DNA from: Hyphomicrobium sp. NDB2Meth4
Lineage (GTDB): Bacteria; Pseudomonadota; Alphaproteobacteria; Rhizobiales; Hyphomicrobiaceae
NCBI RefSeq assembly: GCF_900117445.1
Contig: NZ_FPEJ01000010.1
Coordinates: forward strand, 1-33,590
Direction: 5' to 3'
DNA: 33,590 nucleotides
Shown: piece by piece, positions 23,535 through 31,166 of the stretch
Layout of the letters: each line of letters opens with the position of its first letter
Numbering within the stretch: position 1 is the first letter of the stretch
Notes under the pieces: generated by a model
Told to the model about the DNA's origin: nothing
Database searches by the model: none
The model's input: the letters and a program-made list of their open reading frames with translations, nothing else
Position numbers and translations under genes: made by a program

Positions 23535-24827
23535 TTGAAACGACCGCGTTCACGTAGGCAGCTTCGGAGAATAGTCATTACTATCGACAAACTTCTGGTT
23601 CACGCTCTGGCGCCCGTCGTGTCGGTGGGCGATCTCGTGGTACTTACTCCCTCGGGCAAACACAAATTTGGCGATGGCAGAGGACCACGCGTCGCTTGCC
23701 GCTTCTTAGACTCGCGCGCTGTTTTCGCCTTCGTGACTGACCCGGACTTGAAGCTGGGCGAACTGTACATGGAAGGCCGCCTGGCGATGGAAGCCGGATC
23801 GATTTTCGATCTTCTCTGCTTGCTTTTGCAGGGATCACGTAATCGTCGGCAACCGTTGCTCGCGCGCATCATCGACAGAGCACGCTCTGCCTGGGGTCGC
23901 ACTATCCAGACGAACTATCAGGCCCGGTCCCGAAGCAACGTGGCGCACCACTACGACCTCGACGAGCGTCTCTATGCGCTGTTTCTCGACAAAGACATGC
24001 AGTACTCGTGTGCATACTTCGAAAGCGAAGATGTCGATCTGGATAGCGCGCAGCTCGCCAAGAAGCGGCACATAGCCGCGAAGCTCGCGCTCGAGCCGAA
24101 TCATCGCGTGCTGGACATAGGATGCGGCTGGGGCGGACTTGCTCTCTATCTCTCAAACGCGGCGGGTGCTGCCAGCATTCTTGGGATCACCCTCTCGGAG
24201 AAACAACTGCGCTTCGCGGAGGATCGCAGAGGTAAGGCTGGTGGCAATCGTTCGGCGACGTTCGGGCTTGCGGATTTCCGACAGGTTTGCGGAACTTTTG
24301 ACCGGATCGTCTCAGTCGGCATGTTTGAGCACGTCGGCAGCAAGTTCTACGATCGGTTCTTTGCAAAATGCCACGAGCTTTTGGCCGACGACGGAATTAT
24401 GCTGCTGCACACCATCGGCTGCTCGGCAGGATCTGGATTTGTCATGCCATGGCTTAATAAATACATCTTCCCAGGCGCGTACGTCCCGTCGCTCTCGGAA
24501 ATCGTTCCTGTCATCGAGCGCCATGGGCTAGTGATCAGCGACATCGAGGTGCTGCAGCGTCACTATGCATTGACGTTACGTCACTGGCGAGAACGGTTCC
24601 TAAATCGCTGGAGCGAAGCCGCCATTCTCTATGACGAGCGATTCTGCCGAATGTGGGAGTTCTATTTATCCGCCGGCGAAGCAGCCTTTCGGTATGAAGA
24701 CGTCAACGTCTTTCAAATCCAGCTGACCAAAAAGCCGGCGGTCACGCCGCTTACGCGATCATATATTGGCGCGCGCGAGTCGGCTCTACTCGAAACGGAA
24801 CGGCGACAGGCCACTGCGGGAACATGA
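23535..24827 (+). CDS. cfa: Cyclopropane-fatty-acyl-phospholipid synthase family protein
   Basis: The 430-residue protein has the CFA synthase layout. An N-terminal lipid-binding region (about 1-130) is followed by the catalytic domain: HHYDL (138-142), MQYSCAYF with the conserved Cys near 159, the SAM site VLDIGCGWGG (192-201), FGLADFRQV and SVGMFEHVG (260-268), and HTIGCS near 295. These enzymes add a methylene bridge across double bases of membrane lipid acyl chains, or methylate related lipids, using SAM. The TTG start has no clear ribosome site; coupling to the regulator gene 6 bp upstream may compensate. Modified lipids fit a stress or envelope programme. Because distant homologues act on other lipids, the exact reaction is not certain. 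Confidence 0.9.
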   Translation: MKRPRSRRQLRRIVITIDKLLVHALAPVVSVGDLVVLTPSGKHKFGDGRGPRVACRFLDSRAVFAFVTDPDLKLGELYMEGRLAMEAGSIFDLLCLLLQGSRNRRQPLLARIIDRARSAWGRTIQTNYQARSRSNVAHHYDLDERLYALFLDKDMQYSCAYFESEDVDLDSAQLAKKRHIAAKLALEPNHRVLDIGCGWGGLALYLSNAAGAASILGITLSEKQLRFAEDRRGKAGGNRSATFGLADFRQVCGTFDRIVSVGMFEHVGSKFYDRFFAKCHELLADDGIMLLHTIGCSAGSGFVMPWLNKYIFPGAYVPSLSEIVPVIERHGLVISDIEVLQRHYALTLRHWRERFLNRWSEAAILYDERFCRMWEFYLSAGEAAFRYEDVNVFQIQLTKKPAVTPLTRSYIGARESALLETERRQATAGT

Positions 24828-24953
24828 GCTGACGTGGGCGCTCTCGGTGGCCCCGCGCTCATGGCGCCCATCCGCACCGGCCTCGGGCTGCGGCTCGGCG
24901 CCGACATCGGCTACATCCGCTTCACGCCACGGCCCACCTGGGGCCCGTTCTGA
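24828..24953 (+). pseudogene. Remnant of an EipA/DUF1134 C-terminus
   Basis: Directly after the CFA synthase stop, in the same frame, the peptide reads GGPALMAPIRTGLGLRLGAD, then IGYIRFTPRPTWGPF and a TGA at 24951. This matches the characteristic end of EipA (DUF1134) envelope proteins, PIRTGxGLRLG...GY...TWNPF, from memory of the family. Only about 40 residues survive, so it is a relic, possibly from recombination or gene loss. It also marks the boundary between the regulator/CFA operon and the efflux operon. Confidence 0.55.
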
Positions 24954-24968
24954 GACTACGGCGGCACT

Positions 24969-25001
24969 GTCCACACGGCCTCGACGTAACCTCGACATTC
25001 G
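24969..25001 (+). promoter_or_regulatory. Tandem 11-bp direct repeats before the RND operon
   Basis: Three contiguous 11-mers: GTCCACACGGC, CTCGACGTAAC and CTCGACATTCG. The second and third start with the CTCGAC core of the arrays at 5947 and 22610. The array ends 65 bp before the preferred ATG of the adaptor gene at 25067, comparable with 55, 49 and 45 bp in the other three promoters. Confidence 0.55.
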
Positions 25002-25066
25002 GCCAACCGCGGGAAGCGAGGCTGGCGAGTGTGGCCGCTGCTGTGCCACGTGCTCTAGGCGCGACT

Positions 25067-26215
25067 ATGAACTTGATCAGCTACTTGCGTATCAATCTAC
25101 TCTTGGTTGTCTTGGCTTTGGTCGGCTGTCGTGTAGACGGAGCGCCCGAAGCCAATAGTCCCCCCGCAACAGTCTCTGTGCTGTCAGCGCGAACTGAGAC
25201 CGTGACACTGTTTGATGAGTTGCCGGGCCGCGTGGTGGCGGTGCGCGCGGCTGAAATCAGGCCGCAGGTTGGCGGTATCGTCGAAAAGCGGATGTTCATA
25301 GAAGGCTCCGAGGTCGTCGCCGGCCAGCCCCTATTTCAAATCAATGCCGCTCCTTTCGCGGCGGAGGTCGAAAGCGCCGAAGCGGTGCTGCAGCGCGCCG
25401 AGTCGGGTGTCGTCCGAAACTTAAACAAGTTCGAGCGAGCTAAGAAACTGATCACCACCAACGTGATCAGCAACCAAGCTTATGACGACGCGGTCGCCGA
25501 ACTGGCGCAGGCGAAGGCAAACGTTGCCGAAGCGAAGGCGACACTGCAGCGTCGGCGCCTCGAACTTGAGTACACCATAGTGCGCGCCCCTATCGCGGGA
25601 CGCATCGGGTCGGCGTTGGTCACCGAAGGCGCGCTGGCAGCTGCCTCCGGAGCGGCGCCATTCGCGATCGTGCAGCAGATCGACCGAGTCTTTGTCGACG
25701 TTCGGCAGCCGGCGTCGCAGCTTGAAGTCATCCGCGCTTCTGTGCGATCGGGTCAACTCGACGATAGCTCACGGATCCCCGTCGCCATCTTTTCGGCTAG
25801 CGGCGATCTCTATCCGTTAGCAGGACGCACTCTCTTTTCCGACATCAGTGTCGACGAGGGCACGGGCAATGTCAGCGTGCGCGTGGAGGTCAACAATCCG
25901 GACAGGGTCCTGCTGCCCGGCATGTACGTGCGGGTCAGACTGCCGCGCGGTACCAAACGTGATGTTGTGATGGTTCCGCAGCAGGCGGTCTTGAGGAATC
26001 CAGGCGGGCAACCTCAGCTCCTCATCGTTGACGAAGCCAAACGAGCGACGCTCCGTACCGTTGAGCTGGGGGAGCTGGTTGAAGGTCGCTACATCGTGAC
26101 GGCCGGCCTCAAGCCCTTCGAGACCTTCGTGGTTGAAGGACAGGAACGCGCGCGCGATGGCGACCTTATAAGCGCTGTGCCTTTCGTCCTCGCAGCAGCC
26201 GATGCGCAGCGCTAA
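25067..26215 (+). CDS. RND efflux periplasmic adaptor (AcrA/MexA type)
   Basis: From ATG 25067 the protein has 382 residues. The signal ends in the lipobox LALVGC (Cys21), so it is a lipoprotein. Core features are the lipoyl strand EIRPQVGGIVEKRMFIEGSEV, a coiled-coil hairpin (about 95-145), the second lipoyl half (VRAPIAGRIGSALVTEGALA) and barrel segments ending with LPGMYVRVRL. It connects the inner-membrane pump to an outer-membrane channel. A longer frame with GTG 25031 is possible, but the spacing to the operator favours 25067. The pump gene follows after 15 bp. No TolC-like channel gene is seen nearby. Confidence 0.92.
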   Translation: MNLISYLRINLLLVVLALVGCRVDGAPEANSPPATVSVLSARTETVTLFDELPGRVVAVRAAEIRPQVGGIVEKRMFIEGSEVVAGQPLFQINAAPFAAEVESAEAVLQRAESGVVRNLNKFERAKKLITTNVISNQAYDDAVAELAQAKANVAEAKATLQRRRLELEYTIVRAPIAGRIGSALVTEGALAAASGAAPFAIVQQIDRVFVDVRQPASQLEVIRASVRSGQLDDSSRIPVAIFSASGDLYPLAGRTLFSDISVDEGTGNVSVRVEVNNPDRVLLPGMYVRVRLPRGTKRDVVMVPQQAVLRNPGGQPQLLIVDEAKRATLRTVELGELVEGRYIVTAGLKPFETFVVEGQERARDGDLISAVPFVLAAADAQR

Positions 26216-26230
26216 CGGCGGAGACGGCAA

Positions 26231-29200
26231 GTGCCCGCATTCTTTATCAATCGTCCAGTCTTCGCCTGGGTTATCGCGCTCTTCATCGCGCTGCTTGGTG
26301 CCCTGGCTTTGCCCCAACTACCAGTGTCGCGCTTTCCAACCATCGCTCCCCCGAGCGTAAGCATCTACGCAACCTATACCGGCGCAACGCCGAAAACCGT
26401 CAATGACAGCGTCGTCAGTCTGATCGAGCGGGAGCTGTCGAGCGTCAAGAATATGCTGTACTTTGAGTCTTCGGCGGACACATCCGGCAGTGCCAGTGTC
26501 ACCGCAATGTTCAAGCCCGGCACCGATCCGGACCTTGCGCAGGTCGATGTGCAGAACCGGCTAAAGGCGATCGAGCCCCGCCTTCCTCAGGCGGTGCGCC
26601 AGCTCGGCGTGACTGTCGAATCGGCGACCTCAGATTTCCTCCTGATCGTGACGTTGAGCTCCACCGACGCGTCGTACAATGAGCTCGAGCTCGGGGATTA
26701 CATGACCCGCAGCATCGCCGAAGAGCTCAAGCGCGTGGAAGGGGTCGGACGGGTTCAGTCGTTCGGCTCCGAGAAAGCCATGCGCATCTGGATAGACCCC
26801 GCGATGCTCATCTCGTACTCCCTCTCGTTGTCTGACATCCAGACGGCGATCCGGGCGCAGAATGCCGAGATCGCGCCTGGCCGCATCGGCTCCGAGCCTA
26901 CGGTCAAGGGGCAGAAAATCAGCGTGCCATTGACCGTAGAAGGACAGCTGCAAACTCCCGAGCAGTTCGCAGCCATCGTACTGCGCGCGCGGCCGGACGG
27001 CTCGAAGCTCGTTCTGGGTGATGTCGCGCGCGTTGAGATGAACGCCCAAAGCATGGCTTTCTCAATCCGCGAAGACGGACGACCGGCGACCGCGGCCGGG
27101 GTTCAACTCTCGCCTGGCGCTAATGCCGTACGCACGGCCGACGCGATCAAAGCACGCCTCGCCGAGCTTGCGCCGACTATGCCGAAGGGCATGAAGTACT
27201 CGATATCCTATGACACCTCGCCCTTTATCAAGATTTCGATCGAGAAGGTCATCTACACGCTCGTCGAGGCCATGGTGCTGGTCTTCCTCGTGATGCTTTT
27301 GTTCCTGCAAAAGCTCCGCTACACGCTCATTCCAGCCATCGTTGCCCCCGTCGCGCTGCTTGGAACCCTGACGGTCATGTGGGTGGCTGGCTTCTCGATT
27401 AACGTGCTCACCATGTTCGGAATGGTCCTGGCCATCGGCATCATCGTCGACGACGCGATCGTCGTCGTCGAGAACGTTGAGCGGATCATGGCTACGCAGG
27501 GTCTATCGCCCAAGCAAGCTACGCAGAAAGCGATGGGGGAGATCACCGGCGCGGTCATCGGTATCACCCTCGTGCTTTCCGCTGTCTTTGTCCCCATGGG
27601 ACTTGCATCCGGTTCGGTGGGTGCCATTTACCGGCAGTTCGCGGTGGCCATGTCGGTCTCCATTCTATTCTCCGCTTTTCTGGCGCTGACGCTGACGCCG
27701 GCTCTGTGCGCCACCCTGTTGAAGCCGGTTGACACTTCGCATCACGCTCGACGGGGCTTTTTTGGTTGGTTCAATCGCGCCTTCGATCGGCTCACGGAAC
27801 AGTACGGTTTCTGGGTAGGTGCTCTCATCCGACGAGGTGGGCGCATGATGGTGATTTATTTCGTCATCGTCTTCGCCATGATTTACGCCTTCGTGCGATT
27901 GCCCTCCTCCTTCGTGCCCAACGAAGATCAAGGGAACTTCATGACCATGTTCTCCCTTCCCGCCGATGCGACTGCGGAGCGGACGTTGTCCATCGTTAAG
28001 ATGTACGACGCGCATGTTGCGCAGCGCCCAGACGTGGAAAGCAACACCTCAGTTGTCGGCTTTGGTATGTATGGATCCGGTTCCAACGCCGCGATGAGCT
28101 TTACGACTCTCAAGGATTGGAAGCAGCGCGCCGGAACCGTCGACGACGAGATCGCGAGTGCTACTGCAGCGATGGCTAGGGCTCCGGAGGGGATCGTCAT
28201 GAGCGTGAAGCCGCCGGCCATCGAGGCGCTCGGCACGACCTCGGGGTTCTCGCTGCGCCTCCAGGATCGTGCCAATCGCGGCTACGCGGCTTTGGTGACG
28301 GCACAGAACCACCTGTTGGAACTTGCGGCGCACAGCAAGCTCGTCACCGGGGTTACCACCGAAGGATTGCCGGATGGGCCAAATCTCAAGCTGCGGGTCG
28401 ATCGCCAAAAGGCGGAAGCCCTTGGCGTTCCCTTTTCCGTGATCAGCGACATGCTTACTGCCGCCATCGGGTCTTCTTACGTGAACGACTTTCCGAATGC
28501 CGGGCGCATGCAGCAGGTAATTGTGCAGGCTGATGCGCCCAATCGGATGCAGATTGAAGACGTTTTAAAGCTCTACGTGCGGAACAACGCAGGCGGCATG
28601 GTCTCCCTCGCGGAACTTGTGTCCGTCACCTGGGAAGCAGGGCCCCTCCAATTGACCCGCTACAACGGCTTCCCAGCGGTCCGCATTACCGGGAATGCTG
28701 CTCCCGGCGTTTCCAGCGGCGACGCGATGGCTGAAATGGAGAGATTGGCTGAACAGCTGCCTGCGGGCTTTAAGCTCGATTGGGTCGGCCAGTCCCTCCA
28801 GGAAAAGCTATCCGGCCAGCAAGCCCCGACGCTCCTTGCACTATCGATGATCGTCATCTTCCTGATCCTCGCCGCGCTCTACGAGAGCTGGTCGATTCCC
28901 CTGTCCGTCATGCTGGTGGTGCCTCTCGGCATCGCCGGTGCGATCCTCGCAGTACACTTGCGAGGCCTCGACAACGATGTCTTCTTCAAGGTGGGTCTTG
29001 TCACCATCATCGGTCTTTCCGCGAAGAACGCAGTTCTTATCGTCGAGTTTGCCAAAACACTTCGCTCTCAAGGGGTGGAGATGGGCGAGGCCATCGTGAC
29101 AGCTGCACGTCTGCGCTTACGTCCGATTCTCATGACCTCGCTCGCTTTCACGTTAGGTGTCGTTCCACTCATGCTTGCCCACGGCGCAAGCGCCGAAACC

Positions 29201-29359
29201 CAACATGCCATCGGCACAGGAGTGTTCGGCGGCATGGTTTCCGCCACCGTGCTGGCGATCTTCTTCGTGCCGGTCTTCTACGTGCTTGTCAGGAGGTTTG
29301 TCGACCGGTGCGAAGAGAATGATGAATGTTCTGACACCTGCGATTCCAAGACAACATAG
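26231..29359 (+). CDS. RND multidrug efflux pump inner-membrane subunit (AcrB/HAE1 type)
   Basis: The 1042-residue protein matches the full length of HAE1 pumps. It begins with FFINRPVFAWVIALFIALLGALALPQLPV, has two large periplasmic regions and twelve membrane helices. The proton relay is visible as IIVDDAIVVVENVERIM in the fourth helix (the AcrB Asp pair) and the matching Lys in IGLSAKNAVLIVEFA. The segment near the end FVPVFYVLVRRFVD is typical. GTG start, with GGAGA about 10 bp upstream. It exports amphipathic compounds using the proton gradient together with the adaptor encoded immediately before. Specificity cannot be predicted. The 11-bp repeats before the adaptor suggest control by the two-component system at 6035. 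Confidence 0.95.
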   Translation: MPAFFINRPVFAWVIALFIALLGALALPQLPVSRFPTIAPPSVSIYATYTGATPKTVNDSVVSLIERELSSVKNMLYFESSADTSGSASVTAMFKPGTDPDLAQVDVQNRLKAIEPRLPQAVRQLGVTVESATSDFLLIVTLSSTDASYNELELGDYMTRSIAEELKRVEGVGRVQSFGSEKAMRIWIDPAMLISYSLSLSDIQTAIRAQNAEIAPGRIGSEPTVKGQKISVPLTVEGQLQTPEQFAAIVLRARPDGSKLVLGDVARVEMNAQSMAFSIREDGRPATAAGVQLSPGANAVRTADAIKARLAELAPTMPKGMKYSISYDTSPFIKISIEKVIYTLVEAMVLVFLVMLLFLQKLRYTLIPAIVAPVALLGTLTVMWVAGFSINVLTMFGMVLAIGIIVDDAIVVVENVERIMATQGLSPKQATQKAMGEITGAVIGITLVLSAVFVPMGLASGSVGAIYRQFAVAMSVSILFSAFLALTLTPALCATLLKPVDTSHHARRGFFGWFNRAFDRLTEQYGFWVGALIRRGGRMMVIYFVIVFAMIYAFVRLPSSFVPNEDQGNFMTMFSLPADATAERTLSIVKMYDAHVAQRPDVESNTSVVGFGMYGSGSNAAMSFTTLKDWKQRAGTVDDEIASATAAMARAPEGIVMSVKPPAIEALGTTSGFSLRLQDRANRGYAALVTAQNHLLELAAHSKLVTGVTTEGLPDGPNLKLRVDRQKAEALGVPFSVISDMLTAAIGSSYVNDFPNAGRMQQVIVQADAPNRMQIEDVLKLYVRNNAGGMVSLAELVSVTWEAGPLQLTRYNGFPAVRITGNAAPGVSSGDAMAEMERLAEQLPAGFKLDWVGQSLQEKLSGQQAPTLLALSMIVIFLILAALYESWSIPLSVMLVVPLGIAGAILAVHLRGLDNDVFFKVGLVTIIGLSAKNAVLIVEFAKTLRSQGVEMGEAIVTAARLRLRPILMTSLAFTLGVVPLMLAHGASAETQHAIGTGVFGGMVSATVLAIFFVPVFYVLVRRFVDRCEENDECSDTCDSKTT

Positions 29360-29480
29360 GAATTGCTGCACGTCTGCGGCAAAGGCCGGGCCCGACTATG
29401 GCGGCTCGGAGCGCAAGAAAGAAGCCAGCCACTCGTGGTCTTGGCACGCGGTATCTTCTCCATATCAACGTCGACATTGC

Positions 29481-29513
29481 GTTCACTCGCTCTCGACGAA
29501 ACCTCGACAAACA
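29481..29513 (+). promoter_or_regulatory. Tandem 11-bp direct repeats before the small gene
   Basis: Three contiguous 11-mers: a weak GTTCACTCGCT, then CTCGACGAAAC and CTCGACAAACA. The last two differ at only a few positions from the second and third units of the array at 24969. The array ends 45 bp before the ATG of the 55-codon gene at 29559. Confidence 0.55.
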
Positions 29514-29558
29514 TGACCATCCTGCGAAGCAGTAACGCACATCGCTGAGAGGTCCAAT

Positions 29559-29726
29559 ATGCCGACGGAGTTAGAGAGAACCTACGCTCAGGTGATCGCT
29601 GGACTGATCGCCATGATCGGTAGAGAGCAGGTTCTTATCTCGCCGGAGCACCTGCCTTTCGACCCCTTTTCCATCCACGTTACCGAGGATGACAACGGCG
29701 TGACTGTGTACTTAGTTCGCGACTAG
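29559..29726 (+). CDS. Small 55-residue protein, likely member of the 11-bp-repeat regulon
   Basis: The frame begins ATG at 29559, preceded by GAGAGG 6-7 bp upstream, and ends TAG at 29726. The product starts MPTELERTYAQVIAGLIAMI, a mild helix, and ends in strands IHVTEDDNGVTVYLVRD. It has 55 residues, no membrane segment or signal peptide, and an acidic second half. I do not recognise the family. The combination of a good ribosome site, protein-like composition and an operator array 45 bp upstream argues for a real gene. Its placement after the RND operon suggests a role in the same response; anything more is speculation. Confidence 0.6.
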   Translation: MPTELERTYAQVIAGLIAMIGREQVLISPEHLPFDPFSIHVTEDDNGVTVYLVRD

Positions 29727-30076
29727 AAATGAGAACGCTCCGCAACGCGAGCGGCCAGGAGTGTCCGCCGCGCTCCGCGATGTGGACAGTAAGGGTGCGC
29801 GGGGCCGACGCTCAATGTGTGCTTTTTTTCTAGCACTAGCTCGCCGTCGAGCCGATCGCTACCTGATGGCAGCAATGCCGAGGAAGCAGAAATCAGCGCC
29901 CGTCCTGAACCGTCTGTCTGGATTCGGAGCAGGTAGGTCAGTTCAACATTCGCAACCGGAAGTCCGCGGATTTAACACAGCCAGGGCCCCTAGCGGACAT
30001 GCCGACGCGCAACACGCCTACACTGCGATTGGCGGCTAGTGGCGCCGGAGGTAGTCTAAGCCGCCTTTACCAGAGT
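29727..30076. other. Intergenic region without a recognised gene
   Basis: A frame of 92 codons at 29761-30039 has Arg/Ala-rich composition and no ribosome site, so I regard it as chance. No other gene, repeat or strong hairpin is seen before the inverted repeat at 30077. Confidence 0.45.
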
Positions 30077-30111
30077 CGGGACAAATGCCGCTAATTCACT
30101 GATTTGTCCCG
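30077..30111. repeat. Perfect 10-bp inverted repeat around the stop of the minus-strand gene
   Basis: CGGGACAAAT (30077-30086) and ATTTGTCCCG (30102-30111) are exact reverse complements around a 15-bp spacer. The TGA of the minus-strand gene at 30096-30098 lies in the spacer. It may act as a terminator for that gene, though no T-run follows, or be a terminal repeat of an old element. Confidence 0.4.
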
Positions 30112-31166
30112 TCCCCCCTTGGACCTGGATCACTTAACGGCTCACCGTATTCAAGTCTTCGCATCGCAATGTCGGCCTCTGCGCTCCGTTGCGCTGCTGC
30201 GATTGCATTGTCGAGGCTCTTGCGCAAATCCTCGGCAAAGCGCCGTACTGGCTCACGAGGGTCCGCCAACCATAATTCGAGGGCCGACAGCTGGCTTAAC
30301 AGTGCGTCACGGTGGCCAAATTCTCCGCGCATCAGCCCAGTAGCGCCGAGAGCGATGCGGACATCCCGCAACAGCGGATCGTCAATATCCAGGACGGCAA
30401 CAAGCTCGCGCAGCACGACGTGGACCGCAGGCGAACCGTGGTAGTTCGTCACTATCGCGATTACAAATTGCTGACGCTGAACTTCCTTTGACGTGGCGTA
30501 TTCCGTGAGGAGCTGGATCAGCTCGGCTGAGGGTTCTGGAAACAGATTCGAGATGAAGCGTGCGCTCTTGAACTCTGCCAGCACGGGATCCTGAACGTAC
30601 CACTCGAATGCTCGTGGCAGTGCGAGCGCAGACGCGCCTGTCATGGCCTCCCGCAGCCTTTTGAAGTCAAACGGTACGGCTTCGAACCTGTCGTCGATAG
30701 AGGTGCGGGCGCGTTGCCTCTGCCGTTCAAGCCGCTCACCAAAGAGATCTATGACCGCAGCCGTGTTGCTGCTGGCAAACGCGGCCAATATCTCCTCAGC
30801 GTGGTAGTCGATCTTGGGAAGATTGCGAAGAGCAATGAAAAGATTTCTTCGCTCACTATCGCCGAGCTGCATCAGCAGACCCTCACGCTTGCCCCAAAGC
30901 CAAATGGGGTGGGTCCATCGATAGCGTTGTCGCGTATCGAGGTAGGCAATCATTTCGCCACAAAGCCGACGAGCCAAGGGCAGCCCAAACTCTTCGGGTC
31001 GGGCAGCAACGGCTTCTAGCACGGTGAAGGCCGCGGAATCGTTTTTGGCCTCGACTGCGCGGCGTGCCACTTCTGCAAGCCGCTCTGGTAAGGCGGGGTC
31101 GGCATAGCGGAGGAATGCAGCGAGCTGCTCAAGTTGTCGTTCTGTTTTGTAGCTTCGTCCACCCAA
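30096..31166 (-). CDS. Helical-repeat C-terminal part of the split RelA/SpoT-domain protein
   Basis: The 356-residue frame reads as a helical-repeat (HEAT-like) protein: LEQLAAFLRYADPALPERLAEVARRAVEAKNDSAAFTVLEAVAARP, then many helix pairs to the end. It has no catalytic motif. Its start at 31166 is a TTG with no ribosome site. Coding-like sequence starts in this frame just where the upstream frame turns low in complexity, after GLYTSDPAAAIRWVDEATK. A one-base shift at the A-run (31145-31148) joins the two parts into a ~1013-residue protein. It is therefore best seen as the C-terminal part of the gene starting at 33136. Independent translation after the shift is possible. Confidence 0.7.
   Translation of the reverse strand: MGGRSYKTERQLEQLAAFLRYADPALPERLAEVARRAVEAKNDSAAFTVLEAVAARPEEFGLPLARRLCGEMIAYLDTRQRYRWTHPIWLWGKREGLLMQLGDSERRNLFIALRNLPKIDYHAEEILAAFASSNTAAVIDLFGERLERQRQRARTSIDDRFEAVPFDFKRLREAMTGASALALPRAFEWYVQDPVLAEFKSARFISNLFPEPSAELIQLLTEYATSKEVQRQQFVIAIVTNYHGSPAVHVVLRELVAVLDIDDPLLRDVRIALGATGLMRGEFGHRDALLSQLSALELWLADPREPVRRFAEDLRKSLDNAIAAAQRSAEADIAMRRLEYGEPLSDPGPRGDGTNQ

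Noticed and set aside
28780-29322. Plus-strand frame of 180 codons within the RND pump gene
   Set aside because: It is a shadow in another frame of a protein with complete RND motifs.
29761-30039. Plus-strand frame of 92 codons after the small gene
   Set aside because: No ribosome site, Arg/Ala-rich composition, no recognisable domain.
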